From Pseudoxanthomonas suwonensis 11-1 (GTDB lineage: Bacteria > Pseudomonadota > Gammaproteobacteria > Xanthomonadales > Xanthomonadaceae), in contig NC_014924.1 in assembly GCF_000185965.1 (NCBI RefSeq), positions 2,604,001 to 2,668,000 of the forward strand: a DNA stretch of 64,000 nt, read 5' to 3'. Shown piece after piece: positions 8,631-17,700 of this stretch; the stretch's first letter is position 1; every line of letters starts with the position of its first letter. The position numbers and the translations under genes were made by a program. The notes under the pieces were generated by a model. It had not been told where the DNA came from, made no database searches, and was given only the letters and a program-made list of their open reading frames with translations.

Positions 8631-8668
8631 ATGGGCGCGATCCGCGCCCGCAACCACGAGGTGTAACG

Positions 8669-9100
8669 ATGTCGACCCAGCCCGCGAGCGGACTGCCCCC
8701 TTCGCTGATCATTTCCAGCCGTGACATGGCCCGCCTGGAAGCCATGCTCGATTCCCCGGTCCTGGCCCGTCTCCCGGCCGCGACCGCCCTGATGGACGAA
8801 CTCAACCGCGCCGAAGTGCTGCCTCCCGAGCAGGTGCCGGCGGACGTGGTGACCATGCACTCGCAGGTCGAGTGCGAAGACATCGCCAGCGGCGAGAAGC
8901 ACGTGCTGACCCTGGTGTATCCGAACGAGGCCGATGTCGAGAAGGGCCGCGTGTCGGTGCTGGCTCCGGTCGGCAGCGCGCTGCTGGGCCTGTCGGTGGG
9001 CCAGAGCATCGACTGGCAGGCTCCCGGTGGCCGCCCGCTCAAGCTGCGGGTCACCGGCGTCCGCTACCAGCCTGAAGCCGCCGGCGACCTGCATCGCTGA
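8669..9100 (+). CDS. rnk: Rnk-like transcription factor (GreA/GreB C-terminal family)
   Basis: A 143-residue protein of the Rnk family (regulator of nucleoside diphosphate kinase), which binds RNA polymerase and shares the GreA/GreB C-terminal domain. The N-terminal helices (SSRDMARLEAML) are shorter than the Gre coiled coil. The C-terminal domain is recognisable from MHSQVECEDIASGEKHVLTL to GQSIDWQAPGG. The ATG at 8669 has GAGGTG six bases upstream. It stands alone, behind a hairpin terminator and a putative promoter. Confidence 0.88.
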   Translation: MSTQPASGLPPSLIISSRDMARLEAMLDSPVLARLPAATALMDELNRAEVLPPEQVPADVVTMHSQVECEDIASGEKHVLTLVYPNEADVEKGRVSVLAPVGSALLGLSVGQSIDWQAPGGRPLKLRVTGVRYQPEAAGDLHR

Positions 9101-9152
9101 GCTGGCAGGCGCGGGGTCGCGCGCGGCCGTGGTCCACGGCAGGCGGCGCGAC

Positions 9153-9171
9153 CCGGCGCGAAGGGCGCCGG
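9153..9171. terminator. Hairpin between convergent rnk and cysQ
   Basis: CCGGCGC (9153-9159), GAAGG loop, GCGCCGG (9165-9171). It lies between two convergent genes and may serve both strands, although no T-run is present. Confidence 0.45.
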
Positions 9172-9198
9172 ATCGTCACCGGCGCCCCGACGCATCCC

Positions 9199-10002
9199 TC
9201 AGAGCCACTCCTGCCAGGGCAACTCGGTATCGCCCAGGGCGATGAAGTCGCCGTTGAGCAGGGTCTCGCGGCGGTTGTAGCGGAACGGCTTGCCGGTACC
9301 GGCTGCCAGCACCGCGCCGCCGGCCGCATGCAGCACGCACTGGCCGGCCGCGGTATCCCACTCGGAGGTGGGACCGAAGCGCGGGTACACGTCCAGCCCG
9401 CCCTCGGCGATGCGGCAGAACTTCAGCGACGAACCCAGCGCCACTTCCTCGATCTCGCCCATCCGGTCCAGCACGGACTGGGTGCGGGCATCGCGGTGGG
9501 AGCGGCTGGCCGCCACCCGCAGCGGCGCGGTGGCCGGGGCGCGCACGCGCAGCGGCTCGTCGCGCTGGCCATCGCGGCGGTAGGCACCTTCGCCACGCAC
9601 CGCGTGCCAGACCTGGCCGCCGACCGGCGCCTGGATCACTCCCATCGCCGGCGCGCCCTGCACGATCAGGGCGATGTTCACGCTGAACTCGCCGTTGCGC
9701 TTGATGAACTCGCGGGTGCCGTCGAGCGGGTCGACCAGCCAGTAGCTGGGCCACAGCTGGCGCACTTCCCACGGCACGTGGGCCGATTCCTCCGACAGCA
9801 CCGGCAGCTCCGGGGTCAGGCGCTCGAGCCCGTCGACGATGATCCGGTGCGAGGCCATGTCCGCGGCGGTCAGCGGGCTGGCGTCGGCCTTGTGGGTGAC
9901 CTCGAAGCCTTCGCGGTAGATCTGCATGATCGCCTCGCCCGCCTGGCGGGCGATCGCGATGACGGTCTCGCGCAGGTCGACGGTGATGCGGGTCATCGTC
10001 AT
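9199..10002 (-). CDS. cysQ: 3'(2'),5'-bisphosphate nucleotidase CysQ
   Basis: A 267-residue inositol-monophosphatase-superfamily enzyme that removes the 3'-phosphate from PAP, a by-product of sulfate assimilation and acyl-carrier-protein loading. Metal-binding motifs are LSEESAHVP, VDPLDGTREFIK, and the C-terminal EWDTAAGQCVL. The ATG at 10002 overlaps the nudE stop as ATGA, so translation is probably coupled to the upstream Nudix gene. A second ATG lies two codons later. Confidence 0.94.
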   Translation of the reverse strand: MTMTRITVDLRETVIAIARQAGEAIMQIYREGFEVTHKADASPLTAADMASHRIIVDGLERLTPELPVLSEESAHVPWEVRQLWPSYWLVDPLDGTREFIKRNGEFSVNIALIVQGAPAMGVIQAPVGGQVWHAVRGEGAYRRDGQRDEPLRVRAPATAPLRVAASRSHRDARTQSVLDRMGEIEEVALGSSLKFCRIAEGGLDVYPRFGPTSEWDTAAGQCVLHAAGGAVLAAGTGKPFRYNRRETLLNGDFIALGDTELPWQEWL

Positions 10003-10544
10003 TGGCGTGCCAGCCATTCGCGCGCCACGAACAGCGCCGCGAGCGAGCGGCCCTCGGAGAAATCCTCGCGCAACATCAGTCGGTCCAGTTCCTGCAGTTT
10101 CCAGGGAATGACTTCCAGCTCCTCCGGCTCGTCGCCGGGCAGCCGCTCGGGGTACAGGTCGCGCGCCAGCACCAGCCACGAGATGTGGCCCATGTAGGTC
10201 GGCACCAGGGTCAGCTGGCGCAGCACGTCCAGGCGACGGGCGCCGTAGCCGGCCTCTTCCTTCAGTTCGCGGTCGGCGGCCTGCTCCGGGGTTTCGCCCG
10301 GGTCCATGCGGCCCTTGACCAGGCCCAGCTCGTAGCGGTTCACGCCGGCGGCGTACTCGCGTACCAGCAGCACCGTCCCATCATCCAGCATCGGCACCAC
10401 CACCACCGCGCCCGGGCCACGCGGCACCATGCGCTCGAAGCGCCGGCGCTCGCCGTTGGAGAACTCCAGGTCCAGCCGCTCCAGGCGGTACGGACCGGCT
10501 TCCTCGCTGGTGATGCCGTGGATGACCGGGAGGCGACGGCTCAC
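9999..10544 (-). CDS. nudE: ADP compounds hydrolase NudE
   Basis: A 181-residue Nudix hydrolase close to NudE, which cleaves Ap3A, ADP-ribose and NADH. The conserved sequence includes LDLEFSNGERRRFERM, the Nudix box with RELKEEAGY, and ALFVAREWL near the C-terminus. I chose the GTG start at 10544 because GGAG lies seven bases upstream and the product then matches NudE in length; the frame is open further upstream. It precedes and overlaps cysQ by four bases. The start is only 47 bases from the divergent bioA start, so regulatory signals for both genes are packed together. Confidence 0.9.
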   Translation of the reverse strand: MSRRLPVIHGITSEEAGPYRLERLDLEFSNGERRRFERMVPRGPGAVVVVPMLDDGTVLLVREYAAGVNRYELGLVKGRMDPGETPEQAADRELKEEAGYGARRLDVLRQLTLVPTYMGHISWLVLARDLYPERLPGDEPEELEVIPWKLQELDRLMLREDFSEGRSLAALFVAREWLARQ

Positions 10545-10591
10545 GGCAACGCTCCGCGATCCGGCCCGTGTGCGACCGTTATCATGGCGGG

Positions 10592-12010
10592 ATGCAGGAA
10601 CGTATTCATCGGCCGGCCATGCTAGCAGAGACACCGGTGCCAGCGGACGCGCGCTGGCGCCAGCGCGACCTCGCGGTGCTCTGGCACCCGTGCACCCAGA
10701 TGCGCGAGCACTCGGACGTGCTGCCGCTGGTGCCGATCGAGCGTGGCGAAGGCGCGTGGCTGCATGGCTACGACGGCCGCCGCTACCTGGATGGGGTCAG
10801 CAGCTGGTGGACCAACCTGCACGGGCACGCCGAGCCGCGCATCGCCGAGGCGATCGCCCGCCAGGCCCGCAGCCTCGAGCAGGTGATCCTGGCCGGGTTC
10901 TCGCATGCCCCTGCGATCGAGCTGGCCGAGCAGCTGCTGGCCATCGCCCCGCGCCAGCCGGGCCGCGCCCCGCTGTCGCGCGTGTTCTATGCCGACAACG
11001 GCTCGGCCGGCGTCGAGGTGGCGCTGAAGATGGCCTTCCACTGGTTCCGCAACCGCGGCGAGGACCACCGCACCCGTTTCATCGCCCTGGAAAACGGCTA
11101 CCACGGCGAGACCCTGGGCGCGCTGGCGGTGGGCGACATCCCGCTGTACCGGCGGGTGTACGCGCCGCTGCTGGCCGAGGCCCTGTTCGCGCCCTCGCCC
11201 GACGCCTACATGGCCCGCCCCGGCGAAAGCGACGAGCAGTGCGCCCTGCGCGCGGCCGATGCGCTGGCAGACCTGTTCGACCGGCATCCCGGCGAGATCT
11301 GCGCCCTGATCCTGGAGCCGCGCCTGCAGTGCGCCGGCGGCATGCGCATGCACCATCCGGCCTACCTGCGCCGGGCGCGCGAGCTGTGCGACGCCAATGG
11401 CGTGTTCCTGGTCGCCGACGAGATCGCCACCGGCTTCGGCCGTACCGGCACCATGTTCGCCTGCGAACAGGCCGGCATCGCCCCGGACCTGCTGTGCCTG
11501 TCCAAGGGCCTGACCGGCGGCTTCCTGCCGCTGGCCGCGGTGCTGGCCAGCGAGGCCATCTACGAGGGCTTCCTCGACGACTCGCGCGAGCGCGCCTTCC
11601 TGCATTCGCACAGCTACACCGGCAACCCGCTGGCGTGCGCCGCGGCGCTGGCTTCGCTGGACATCTTCGGGAGCGACGGCGTGCTGGAGCGCAACCGCGC
11701 CACCTCCGCGCGCATGGCCACGCTGGCAGCGCAGGTGGGCGCCGGCAGCCCGCATGTCGCCGATGTCCGCCAGGCCGGCATGGTCGTGGCCTTCGAACTG
11801 GCCCGCGACGGCCAGCGCGAAACCCCGTTCGATCCCGCGCTGCGGGTCGGCCTGCGCGCCTACCGCGGGGCGCTGGAGCGCGGCGTGCTGCTGCGCCCAC
11901 TGGGCGACATCCTGTACTGGATGCCGCCGTACTGCATCGACGAAGCCCAGCTGCAGCTGCTGGCCGAAACCACCGCCGCCGTGATCGCCGAGGCCACCGC
12001 ATGCGCCTGA
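10592..12010 (+). CDS. bioA: Adenosylmethionine-8-amino-7-oxononanoate aminotransferase
   Basis: A 472-residue PLP-dependent class III aminotransferase that makes 7,8-diaminononanoate in biotin synthesis, using SAM as amino donor. Diagnostic sequence includes WHPCTQM near the N-terminus, DGVSSWWTNLHGH, YADNGSAGVEVALKMAF, DEIATGFGRTGTMF, and the PLP lysine in LCLSKGLTGG. Two starts are possible, 10592 and 10619, neither with a good ribosome-binding site. A TATCAT -10-like box at 10580-10585 lies six bases before 10592, so a leaderless transcript is possible. Its last ten bases overlap rsmE. Confidence 0.95.
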   Translation: MQERIHRPAMLAETPVPADARWRQRDLAVLWHPCTQMREHSDVLPLVPIERGEGAWLHGYDGRRYLDGVSSWWTNLHGHAEPRIAEAIARQARSLEQVILAGFSHAPAIELAEQLLAIAPRQPGRAPLSRVFYADNGSAGVEVALKMAFHWFRNRGEDHRTRFIALENGYHGETLGALAVGDIPLYRRVYAPLLAEALFAPSPDAYMARPGESDEQCALRAADALADLFDRHPGEICALILEPRLQCAGGMRMHHPAYLRRARELCDANGVFLVADEIATGFGRTGTMFACEQAGIAPDLLCLSKGLTGGFLPLAAVLASEAIYEGFLDDSRERAFLHSHSYTGNPLACAAALASLDIFGSDGVLERNRATSARMATLAAQVGAGSPHVADVRQAGMVVAFELARDGQRETPFDPALRVGLRAYRGALERGVLLRPLGDILYWMPPYCIDEAQLQLLAETTAAVIAEATACA

Positions 12011-12732
12011 CCCGCTGCCACGTCGAGCTGCCGCTGCAGCCCGGCTCCACCATCACCCTGCCCGAGCACGCGGCCAACCACCTCGTCCGGGTCCTGCGCC
12101 TGCGCGAGGGCGAGTCCTGCGTGCTGTTCAACGGCGACGGCCACGACTATGCCGCGCGCCTGGCGTCGGTGACGAAGCGCGAGGTCAGCGCCGAGGTGCT
12201 CTCGGCCACCGCGGTCGACAACGAATCGCCGCTGCGGATCGTGCTGCTGCAGGGCATCGCCCGTGGCGAGAAGATGGACCTGATCCTGCAGAAGGCCACC
12301 GAACTGGGCGTGGCCGCGATCGTGCCGGTCAACGGCGAGCGCACCGAAGTGCGGCTGGATGCCGAGCGCGCGCAGAAGCGGCTGGCGCACTGGCGCAGCG
12401 TGGTCGAATCGGCCTGCGAACAGTCCGGGCGTGCGCGGGTGCCGGAGGTCCAGCCGCCGGCCTCGCTGGAAACCGCCGCGGCCACCCTGCCCGGCGACGC
12501 GCTGCGGCTGCTGCTCGATCCGCAGGGCGAGCACCGCCTAGCCTCGATGCAGCCCGACGCGAGCACCGTGGTGGTGGCGATCGGCCCGGAAGGCGGCTGG
12601 TCCCCGCGTGACCGCCAGGCACTGCAGGCGGCCGGCTTCAGCGGGCTGCGCCTGGGGCCGCGCGTGCTTCGCACCGAGACCGCGGGACTGGCAGCGATCG
12701 CCGCGCTGCAGGCACGGTTCGGCGACCTGTAA
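12001..12732 (+). CDS. rsmE: 16S rRNA (uracil-1498-N3)-methyltransferase RsmE
   Basis: A 243-residue SPOUT-class methyltransferase that methylates U1498 of 16S rRNA. The N-terminal PUA-like domain contains HAANHLVRVLRLREGE. The C-terminal knot shows QKATELGVAAIVPV, AIGPEGGWS and LGPRVLRTETA, the SAM-binding signatures of RsmE. The ATG at 12001 lies inside the end of bioA (ten-base overlap), so the two are translated from one message. A strong bidirectional terminator follows. Confidence 0.95.
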   Translation: MRLTRCHVELPLQPGSTITLPEHAANHLVRVLRLREGESCVLFNGDGHDYAARLASVTKREVSAEVLSATAVDNESPLRIVLLQGIARGEKMDLILQKATELGVAAIVPVNGERTEVRLDAERAQKRLAHWRSVVESACEQSGRARVPEVQPPASLETAAATLPGDALRLLLDPQGEHRLASMQPDASTVVVAIGPEGGWSPRDRQALQAAGFSGLRLGPRVLRTETAGLAAIAALQARFGDL

Positions 12733-12743
12733 CCACGCACGAA

Positions 12744-12777
12744 AAACGCCGGCGCACAGGCGCCGGCGTTTCCCGTT
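12744..12777. terminator. Bidirectional terminator between rsmE and the pil-chp operon
   Basis: A 12-bp stem: AAACGCCGGCGC (12744-12755) pairs with GCGCCGGCGTTT (12760-12771) around an ACAG loop, flanked by A-rich and T-rich sequence. It ends rsmE on the plus strand and the pil-chp operon on the minus strand. Confidence 0.85.
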
Positions 12778-12817
12778 TTCCAGCTAAGGTGCCGCGGCCC
12801 GGGGCGCGGCGAGGCCT

Positions 12818-13285
12818 TTAGGCGATCGCGCCCAGGGCGTCGATGACCAGCTGCTCGATGCCTTCCAGGTCAGGCAGCAGCGCGCCCTGCTCGCCCAGCA
12901 GCACGCGCATCTGCACGCCGCGCGGCAGGTCTTCCTCGGACGCGTCGGCCAGCAGGCTGTCGCGCGGCACCGAGACCAGCTGCGGGAACGAAGCGGTCTG
13001 CAGCGCGAGGTACGGCAGCCCCTCGTCGCCACCCAGCGCCTTGAGCACCACCACGCGGATGCGGCCCGGCGGATCCTCGCCCAGCCCGGCCAGTCGTGCG
13101 AAGTCGACCAGCGGCACGTCCCAGCCGTGCCAGGCGATGTGGCCCGGCAGCCAGCCCGGCGTGCCTTCCAGCGGCTGCACCTCGACCTTCGCCAGCACCT
13201 CGGCAACGGTGGCGTTGGGCAGCAGCAGGCGCTCGCGCCCGGACTGGATCATGACGCCACGGATTTCGTCGCTCTTGAATGCCAT
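12818..13285 (-). CDS. chpC: CheW-like adaptor, ChpC-type
   Basis: A 155-residue single CheW-domain protein and the last gene of the Pil-Chp chemosensory operon. CheW proteins couple the receptor (PilJ) to the histidine kinase (PilL/ChpA). The domain covers almost the whole protein (GRERLLLPNATVAEVL, GWLPGHIAWHGWDVPLVDF, RVVVLKALGG). PilI is a second CheW protein at the other end of the operon. Its place downstream of the CheB-like gene matches chpC of Pseudomonas aeruginosa. The name rests on position and domain, not on close identity. Confidence 0.8.
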   Translation of the reverse strand: MAFKSDEIRGVMIQSGRERLLLPNATVAEVLAKVEVQPLEGTPGWLPGHIAWHGWDVPLVDFARLAGLGEDPPGRIRVVVLKALGGDEGLPYLALQTASFPQLVSVPRDSLLADASEEDLPRGVQMRVLLGEQGALLPDLEGIEQLVIDALGAIA

Positions 13286-13313
13286 CTACAGGTTTCCTCC
13301 GCGCGCCCGGGCC

Positions 13314-14717
13314 TCAGCCCCAGCGCGCCACAAGCTGTGCGGCGAGCGCCGACGGCGCCGCCAGTTCACCACCACCGGCCTCGAGCATCCGCGCCGCGGT
13401 GGCGTCGTAGCAGCCGTCAAGGGCCTGGCCGGCGACGTAGCCGCCGCGGGTGGACAGGGCCAGCACCGCGTCCATGCGCGAGGCTTCGGCGCCGCTGAGC
13501 ACCAGCACCGCGCTCTCGGCCGGCGGCAGGGCCGCGATCGGCTCGTGGTCCGGGCCGGCGTCGATGAAGCGCAGGCCATTGCTGGTCTGCTCCACGCCCA
13601 CGCCATCGGGCAGCACGTAGGCCGAACCGGCACCGACCGGGTCGCCCGGCATGGCCAGGGCCACCGGCACCGGCGAGACCCGCGCCATCTGCTTGACCAG
13701 GTTGTCGTAGCGGCCGCCGTCCAGGCGCAGCTGCACCAGGACCGGGGTCTGGAAGCCGGCTGGCAGCGCGCCGAGCAGCTTGCGCACCGCGTCCGGGCCG
13801 CCGATGCCGGCCAGGACCAGCACCGCGCCCCTGGCCGTGGGCGCCGCGGCGGCAGCGAGGCCGACCGGCTCCAGGTCCACCAGCGACAGGTTGCTGAAAT
13901 CCGGCAGCGGCGGCGGCCCGCCAGCCGCGGCTGCCGCGGCCGGCGCCACTTCGGCAACCGGTGCGGCAGGCGCGACGAAGGCGTCGTCGGCCACTTCCCA
14001 GCCGGGCACGGCCGGCGGCGGCGGGGACGCCGGCGGCGGGGCCGCGACCTGCTCCCAGCTCGCGACCAGGTCGATGTCCTGCGCCGGATCCAGGTCCGGC
14101 AGCGCCGGAGGTGCCGCAGCCGCGACTGCCGGCAGCGGCAGCGGCGGCAGCGGCGGAATGGCGGATGCGGCGGGCTCGACCGGCGGCAGCGGCGGGATCG
14201 CCGGCGCGGCGGGCGCGACCAGCTCGTCCTGCGGCAGGCCACCGGCCAGGCCGGCGGCCTCGTCCAGATGGGCGTTGAAGCTGGCCTCCACCGGAGCCCG
14301 CACCGGCACCTCGGGGCGGCCCGGCTGCAGCTGGGCGGAGAGATCCATGTCGTGCTCGCGGCCCGGCGGCAGCACGTCGTCGTGGCCGTGCAGCTTGGCC
14401 GCCAGGTGGCGGATCCAGCGCTGCGCTTCCCAGCCATCGCGACGCGCGGCCAGGTCGGCCTCGTCGAAGATCACCAGCAGGTCGGGCGCTTCCAGCGCCG
14501 GCTCGAGCACCACGAGGGCGTCCTCGACCGCCGGCTCCAGCGCGACCAGCACCGCCTGGACCTGGGCGCCGGCCAGGGTGGCCACGTCCAGTTCCACCGG
14601 GTCGGCTTCCAGCACCACCCTGCCACCGGCTGCGTCGAGTGCCTGGCGCAACCGCTCGCGCGCCTGGCCCTCGCGGGCCAGCAGCGCGACCGCCTTGGAA
14701 GAATCAGTCGCGGGCAC
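13314..14717 (-). CDS. CheB-like (ChpB-type) protein with substituted catalytic triad
   Basis: A 467-residue protein in the position of chpB. The N-terminal 130 residues look like a receiver domain without the phosphorylatable aspartate (the strand reads VLVALEP). A Pro/Ala-rich linker covers about residues 150-300. The C-terminal third aligns by eye with the CheB methylesterase fold, but none of the three catalytic residues is kept. The Ser motif GASTGG is LAGIGG, the His motif QHMP is QLRL, and the Asp motif TGMGNDG is SGAEASR. It therefore probably cannot demethylate a receptor and may act as a scaffold. The GTG start at 14717 overlaps pilL by 14 bases. The alignment is mine by eye and needs a profile search. 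Confidence 0.7.
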   Translation of the reverse strand: MPATDSSKAVALLAREGQARERLRQALDAAGGRVVLEADPVELDVATLAGAQVQAVLVALEPAVEDALVVLEPALEAPDLLVIFDEADLAARRDGWEAQRWIRHLAAKLHGHDDVLPPGREHDMDLSAQLQPGRPEVPVRAPVEASFNAHLDEAAGLAGGLPQDELVAPAAPAIPPLPPVEPAASAIPPLPPLPLPAVAAAAPPALPDLDPAQDIDLVASWEQVAAPPPASPPPPAVPGWEVADDAFVAPAAPVAEVAPAAAAAAGGPPPLPDFSNLSLVDLEPVGLAAAAAPTARGAVLVLAGIGGPDAVRKLLGALPAGFQTPVLVQLRLDGGRYDNLVKQMARVSPVPVALAMPGDPVGAGSAYVLPDGVGVEQTSNGLRFIDAGPDHEPIAALPPAESAVLVLSGAEASRMDAVLALSTRGGYVAGQALDGCYDATAARMLEAGGGELAAPSALAAQLVARWG

Positions 14718-17700
14718 GGGCGATCCCCAGCAGGTCGTACACGTTTCGCATCAGGTCCAGTTCCTGGTACGGCTTGCCCAGGTACCGCTGGACGCCGATT
14801 TCGAAAGCGCGCTGGCGATGCTTCTCGCCGGTACGCGAGGTGATCATCACGATCGGCACGTCGCGGAAGCGCGGGTCGGCGCGCATCGCGGTCGCCAGCT
14901 CGTAGCCGTCCATCCGCGGCATCTCGATGTCCAGCAGCATCAGGTCGGGCACGCGCTCTTCCAGGCGTTCCAGCGCCTCGACGCCGTCGCGCGCGGTCGC
15001 CACCTCGAAGTTGTGGCGTTCCAGCACGCGGCCGGTGACCTTGCGCATGGTCAGCGAGTCGTCGACCACCATCACCAGCGGGATGTGGCGGGCCTGCTGC
15101 GGCTCGACCGTGGCCGGACGCTCCGGCTGCGCCAGGTGGCGGCGGACCAGCGGGGCGACGTCCAGGATCACGACCACGCGGCCGTCGCCGGTGATGGTCG
15201 CGCCGTAGATGCCCGGGACCGAGGAGATCTGCAGGCCGACCGGCTTGACCACGATTTCGCGGTTGCCGACCACCTGGTCGATCGCCACGGCGGCACGCAG
15301 GTCGCCGGCACGGACCAGCAGCAGCGGCACCTGGGCCTGGCCTTCGGCCCTGGCCGGGCCCTGCCCGACCAGCAGGCCGAGGTCGTGCAGCGCGTACTCC
15401 TCGCCGGCATAGCGGTAACCGCCGGTGCCGCTCTCGAAGCGCTCGCGCGAGATCCGGCCGATACCGCTGACCGAAGCCACCGGCACCGCGTAGGTGGTCT
15501 CGCCGATCTGCACGAACACCGCCTGGGTGACCGCGAGGGTCTGCGGCAGGCGCAGGGTGAAGGTGACGCCGCGGCCGACCACCGAGTTGATTTCGACGGT
15601 GCCACCGAGCTGGCGGACTTCGTTGCGGACCACGTCCATGCCCACGCCGCGGCCGGCCAGCTGGCTGACCTGCTCGGAGGTGGAGAAGCCGGCCTCGAAG
15701 ATCAGCGAATCCAGCTCGGTGTCGGTCAGCACCGCGCCCGGCTTGAGCAGGCCACGCTGCTCGGCGCGGCGACGGATCGCCTCGCGGTCCAGGCCACGGC
15801 CGTCGTCGGCCACCTGCAGCACGATTTCCGAACCTTCGTGGCGCAGCGAGATGGTGATCGTGCCTTCCTCGGCCTTGCCGGCGGAGGAACGCTCGGCCGG
15901 GGTCTCCAGGCCGTGCGCCACCGAGTTGCGCAGCATGTGCTCGATCGGCGCGACCATGCGGTCGAGGACGTTGCGGTCGAGCTCGCCGTGGGTGCCGTCG
16001 AGGCGCAGCTGCACCTGCTTGCCGGTGTCGTGGCCGGCCTGGCGGACGACGCGGCGCAGGCGCGGGACGACGCTGTCGAACGGCACCATGCGGGCGCTCA
16101 TCAGGCCGTCCTGCAGGTCCGAGCTGACGCGCGACTGCTGCTGCAGCAGGACGTCGTACTGGCGGGCCAGGTCGTCGAGCACGCCCTGCAGGCCGGTCAG
16201 GTCGGCCGCGGACTCGTTCAGCGCGCGGCTGAGCTGCTGCAGGGTGGAGAAGCGGTCCAGCTCCAGCGGGTCGAAGGTCGGATCCGCGCTGTCCTGCTCG
16301 CGCTGGTAGCGGGCGACGATCTGGGCCTCGGTCTCCAGGTCCAGGCGGCGCAGCTGGTCGCGCAGGCGGGCGTTGGTGCGGTCCAGCTCGGCCATGGCCG
16401 CGCGGAAGGCACCCAGCTGCTGCTCCAGGCGGGCGCGGTAGATCGCCACTTCGCCGGCGTGGTTGACCAGGTTGTCCAGCAGGTCGGCGCGCACGCGCAC
16501 CTGCTCCTGCGGTGCGCGCGGAGCGGCGGCGTCCTCGGCGACCGGGGCCGTTTCCTCGTCCTCCACCGGCGCCGACAGTGCAGGCAGGGCCTCGGCGGTG
16601 GCGGCCAGCTGGACCGGCTGGGCAACCACCGGCTGCGGTGCGGGGGCGACCGGCTCTGCGGCGACGGCTGGCTGCGGCTCCTCGACGGCGGCGGTGGCCA
16701 CCGCGGCGGCGGCCTGCGGCTCGACCGCGGCGGGCGCCGTGTCCAGGGCAGGAACGGCTTCGCCGCGGATACGGGCCTCGAACGCCGCGATCAGCGCGTC
16801 CGGCATGGCCGTGGCGCGGTGGGCACGGGTCTGCACCAGCAGCTGGTGCAGGGTGTCGAAGCCACGCTCCAGCAGCTGGACGTCGTTGCGGTCCAGGTCG
16901 GTGCGGTGTTCGGCGGCGGCTTCCAGCAGTGACTCGATCACGTGGCCGAGGTCGCCGATGGTGGCGATGCCGGCCATGCGCGCACCGCCCTTGAGGGTGT
17001 GCAGGTCGCGCTGCAGGCCGATGATCGGCTCGCGCGCGGTGCTGTCGGCGCGCAGCTCGACCAGCAGCGCGTCGACGTGGTCGAGCAGGTCGCCACCTTC
17101 CTCGACGAAGATGTCGACCAGGTCGCGGTCCAGCTCGTTGAAGTCGAGCATCGGCAGTTCCGCGGCCGGGGCGGCGGCGGCCGGCGCGACGACCTCGGGC
17201 TGCGGCGCTTCGTCCGCGGCCTCGACCGGCTGGGCCTCGGCGACCTCTTCCTCGGCGAATGCGGCCGGCGCTTCGGCAACCACTTCCTCGACCGGCTGCT
17301 CTCCAGCAACCGGCGCCTCGGCGACGGTCTCCTCGACGGTCTCCTCGACGGTCTCCTCGACGGTCTCCTCGACGGTCTCCTCGACGGTCTGCTCGACCGG
17401 CGCGGCCTCGACGGCCTCGACGGGGGTGGCCTCGAACGATTCGACCCCAACCTGATCCCCGAACGAAGGCGCGTTGGCGGCGACGTCCTCGACCGAGGCG
17501 GTGTCGGCCGACGCCGCGATCTCGCCGGACAACCCGGCGGTCTCGACCGGCTCGACGCTCCAGTCGCTGGAGGTGGCCTCGATCGCGACCGGCTCCTGCA
17601 CCGGCTCGGCGACGGCCTCTTCCAGCTGCATTGCCTCGACGGTCCAGCCGGACGTGGCGGCGGCCTCTTCGACCGGCCCGGCCTGCGTGGCCTCGATGCC

